In this document: positions 5,427 to 6,450 of the stretch, piece by piece
Numbering within the stretch: position 1 is the stretch's first letter
Layout: each line of letters opens with the position of its first letter
DNA from: Thermoproteota archaeon
Lineage (GTDB): Archaea; Thermoproteota; Thermoprotei_A; Sulfolobales; Acidilobaceae
Length of the DNA: 6,450 bases
Reading direction: 5' to 3'
Assembly: GCA_013152575.1 (NCBI GenBank)
Contig: JAADGB010000027.1
Location: 1-6,450 of the forward strand
Notes under the pieces: model-generated
Told to the model about the DNA's origin: nothing
The model's input: the letters and a program-made list of their open reading frames with translations, nothing else
The model's database searches: none
Translations under genes and position numbers: made by a program

Positions 5427-6011
5427 ATGGTTAACGTCTATGAACTAGCTAGGAGGCGGAAGAGTATTAGGAGATACTTTTCAGATCCTGTGCCATTGGA
5501 GCACGTCCTCTACGCTATAAAGACGGCTATGCAAGCTCCCTCGGGTGCAAATAGGCAGCCGTGGCGCTTCATTATAGTGGATGACCCCAAGGTGAAGAGT
5601 GAGATAAGGCGGGTTGCGGAGGAGTGGGAGCGGAAACTACACGAGAGTGAGACCATACCAGGATGGTTTAGAGAGTGGCTTAGGGAGCGAGGCATAACTT
5701 GGAGGAAGGATTTCCTAACCGATGCACCGTACCTGATAGTTGTATTGGCTAATAAGAGGGCGCCGTATGCGAGGGAGAGTGTTTGGCTAGCTGTTGGCTA
5801 TCTACTACTCGCACTCGAGGAGAAGGGCCTGGCTTCACTCACTTATACTCCAACAAATCCAAGAGCTATAGCCAGGATACTCTGGGTCCCCGAGCAATAC
5901 ACCCTGGAAACGATAATCCCTGTGGGCCTGCCCCGCGGAGATAAGGTTAAGGAGCCTCGTATGAGTCTCGAGGAGGCTGTGTACTATAATCGTTGGGGTT
6001 CGCATGGCTAA
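5427..6011 (+). CDS. Nitroreductase-fold FMN protein resembling iodotyrosine deiodinase
   Basis: This 194-aa nitroreductase-superfamily flavoprotein probably works as a homodimer binding FMN and using NAD(P)H or another reductant. Seen here: the N-terminal FMN-phosphate motif RRRKSIRRY (9-17), the PSGANRQPW flavin-binding segment (38-46), the dimer helix ESVWLAVGYLLLAL (117-130), and PVGLPRGD (165-172) near the end, closing with YNRWG as many family members do. The middle part (TWRKDFLTDAPYLIVV, 91-106) and the following helix and TPTNPR segment align by eye with the iodotyrosine deiodinase/BluB-like branch. Lys94 matches the lid lysine that binds the substrate zwitterion in IYD, but I do not see the partner tyrosine at the equivalent spacing, so halotyrosine deiodination is not claimed. 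ATG 5427 has no ribosome site; translation may be leaderless or coupled to a six-codon reading frame starting at 5414. The last 65 bases overlap the convergent gene. Family assignment is firm; the reaction is unknown. Confidence 0.9.
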   Translation: MVNVYELARRRKSIRRYFSDPVPLEHVLYAIKTAMQAPSGANRQPWRFIIVDDPKVKSEIRRVAEEWERKLHESETIPGWFREWLRERGITWRKDFLTDAPYLIVVLANKRAPYARESVWLAVGYLLLALEEKGLASLTYTPTNPRAIARILWVPEQYTLETIIPVGLPRGDKVKEPRMSLEEAVYYNRWGSHG

Positions 6012-6381
6012 TTGTCTTCCCCCTATAGTAGCGTTTCTCTAGAAGAGGTGTTAGAATTAGGAATAGCACTATTGATGGTATCAAGTAGTACAATGATACG
6101 AGTATCATGAGCAGGATTGACGTCACTATTAGGCCGAGTAGGAGGTTTCTTGCAGCGGGCCACGCGTCTAATGATTGAAGCACGTCATAGGGGTGGAGTG
6201 TATTGTGTATTGCTATGAATAGTGCTATTCCGACTAGTAAGTGTAGTATTGGGGGGAGTATCTTGTCTAGGATATAGAATGCTACTATTACAAATAATGG
6301 TGCGTAGAGTATGAGTGGTTTTCCTTCAGGCCATTTTAGGCGGGCTGGTGGGAGTTTCTTTCCATAGGTGGCTCTATGCAT
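5947..6381 (-). CDS. Small four-helix membrane protein, function unknown
   Basis: I do not recognise this 144-aa protein. Seen here: a short basic N-terminus (HRATYGKKLPPARLK), then hydrophobic segments near residues 22-39, 42-59, 78-96 and 98-114. The loop HNTLHPYDVLQSLDAWPAARN lies between the second and third, and a polar 30-residue C-terminal tail begins EKRYYRGK. This is strongly protein-like, and no plus-strand gene covers 6012-6381, which supports it being real. It runs against the nitroreductase-like gene, and its last 21 codons lie inside that gene's 3' end. ATG at 6381 has no ribosome site, but a TATA-like stretch (minus strand, about 6402-6410) sits near -25, fitting a leaderless message. 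The frame is also open upstream to the window edge and would add a fifth hydrophobic segment (YYILSILLIIIIYY). A purine-rich ribosome site for a plus-strand gene in that region makes the short form slightly more likely. Nothing indicates a substrate or partner. Confidence 0.65.
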   Translation of the reverse strand: MHRATYGKKLPPARLKWPEGKPLILYAPLFVIVAFYILDKILPPILHLLVGIALFIAIHNTLHPYDVLQSLDAWPAARNLLLGLIVTSILLMILVSLYYLIPSIVLFLILTPLLEKRYYRGKTISHANPNDYSTQPPRDSYEAP

Positions 6382-6425
6382 ATAATAAATGATTATTATT
6401 AATAATATAGATAGTATATAGTATT
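6382..6425. promoter_or_regulatory. AT-rich candidate divergent promoter region
   Basis: This strip is almost entirely A and T, unlike anything else in the window, and holds several TATA-like strings on both strands. It separates the minus-strand ATG at 6381 from a plus-strand ribosome site at 6426-6435, as expected of a shared promoter region. It could instead encode a hydrophobic helix of a longer minus-strand protein, since ATA, ATT and TTA codons give Ile and Leu. Confidence 0.4.
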
Positions 6426-6442
6426 GGGGAGGAGGATTATAC

Positions 6443-6450
6443 GTGTCAGG
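6443..6450 (+). CDS. Possible start of a plus-strand gene leaving the window
   Basis: GGGGAGGAGG at 6426-6435 is a very strong ribosome-binding site, and GTG follows seven bases later at 6443, the same arrangement as for the acyl-CoA dehydrogenase. Only two full codons are visible, so the product cannot be named and the call rests on the ribosome site alone. Confidence 0.35.

Noticed and set aside
1..6450. A novel defence, mobile or CRISPR-like system
   Set aside because: No nuclease, helicase, transposase, toxin-antitoxin pair or repeat array is visible. The genes are metabolic enzymes and membrane proteins of known families plus one orphan.

Overview
The window looks like chromosomal DNA from an archaeon, most likely a thermophilic crenarchaeon (Thermoproteota). 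The signs are almost exclusive use of AGG/AGA for arginine, heavy use of ATA for isoleucine and CTA for leucine, frequent TTG and GTG starts behind GGAGG or GGTG ribosome-binding sites, short AT-rich TATA-like boxes in the gaps, and highly charged proteins. I cannot name the genus. There are no RNA genes, CRISPR arrays, insertion sequences or long repeats. Coding density is high and no gene-free stretch exceeds 70 bases.

Layout. Bases 3-509 hold the C-terminal two thirds of an acetoacetate decarboxylase family protein, cut by the left edge. It overlaps by 11 bases an acyl-CoA dehydrogenase (499-1737), and the two look translationally coupled. After a 49-base gap with a TATA-like box and a small inverted repeat comes an AMP-forming medium/long-chain-type acyl-CoA synthetase (1787-3283). 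A 68-base gap with a promoter candidate and a near-perfect palindrome precedes a D-2-hydroxyacid dehydrogenase of glyoxylate reductase type (3352-4392). A DUF389 membrane protein (4424-5362) follows closely. Then a 64-base gap with a perfect 10-bp inverted repeat leads to a nitroreductase-fold flavoprotein resembling iodotyrosine deiodinase (5427-6011). On the minus strand, a small four-helix membrane protein (5947-6381) converges on the flavoprotein gene and overlaps its 3' end by 65 bases. An AT-rich strip then separates it from what looks like the start of a new plus-strand gene (GTG at 6443) running off the right edge.

How the genes may work together. The first three genes form a credible acyl-CoA set. 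The synthetase would activate a carboxylic acid to its CoA thioester, the dehydrogenase would introduce the alpha-beta double bond, and the decarboxylase-family protein would act on a beta-keto acid or related carbonyl acid. This is inferred from gene families and adjacency; the substrates are unknown. The other genes (NAD(P)-dependent 2-ketoacid/hydroxyacid reduction, a DUF389 membrane protein, an FMN enzyme, an orphan membrane protein) have no demonstrated link to it.

I found no convincing undescribed multi-gene system. The most worthwhile leads are the inverted repeats in three successive upstream gaps, especially the one before the flavoprotein gene; the deiodinase-like flavoprotein itself; and the cysteine-bearing tail on the hydroxyacid dehydrogenase.
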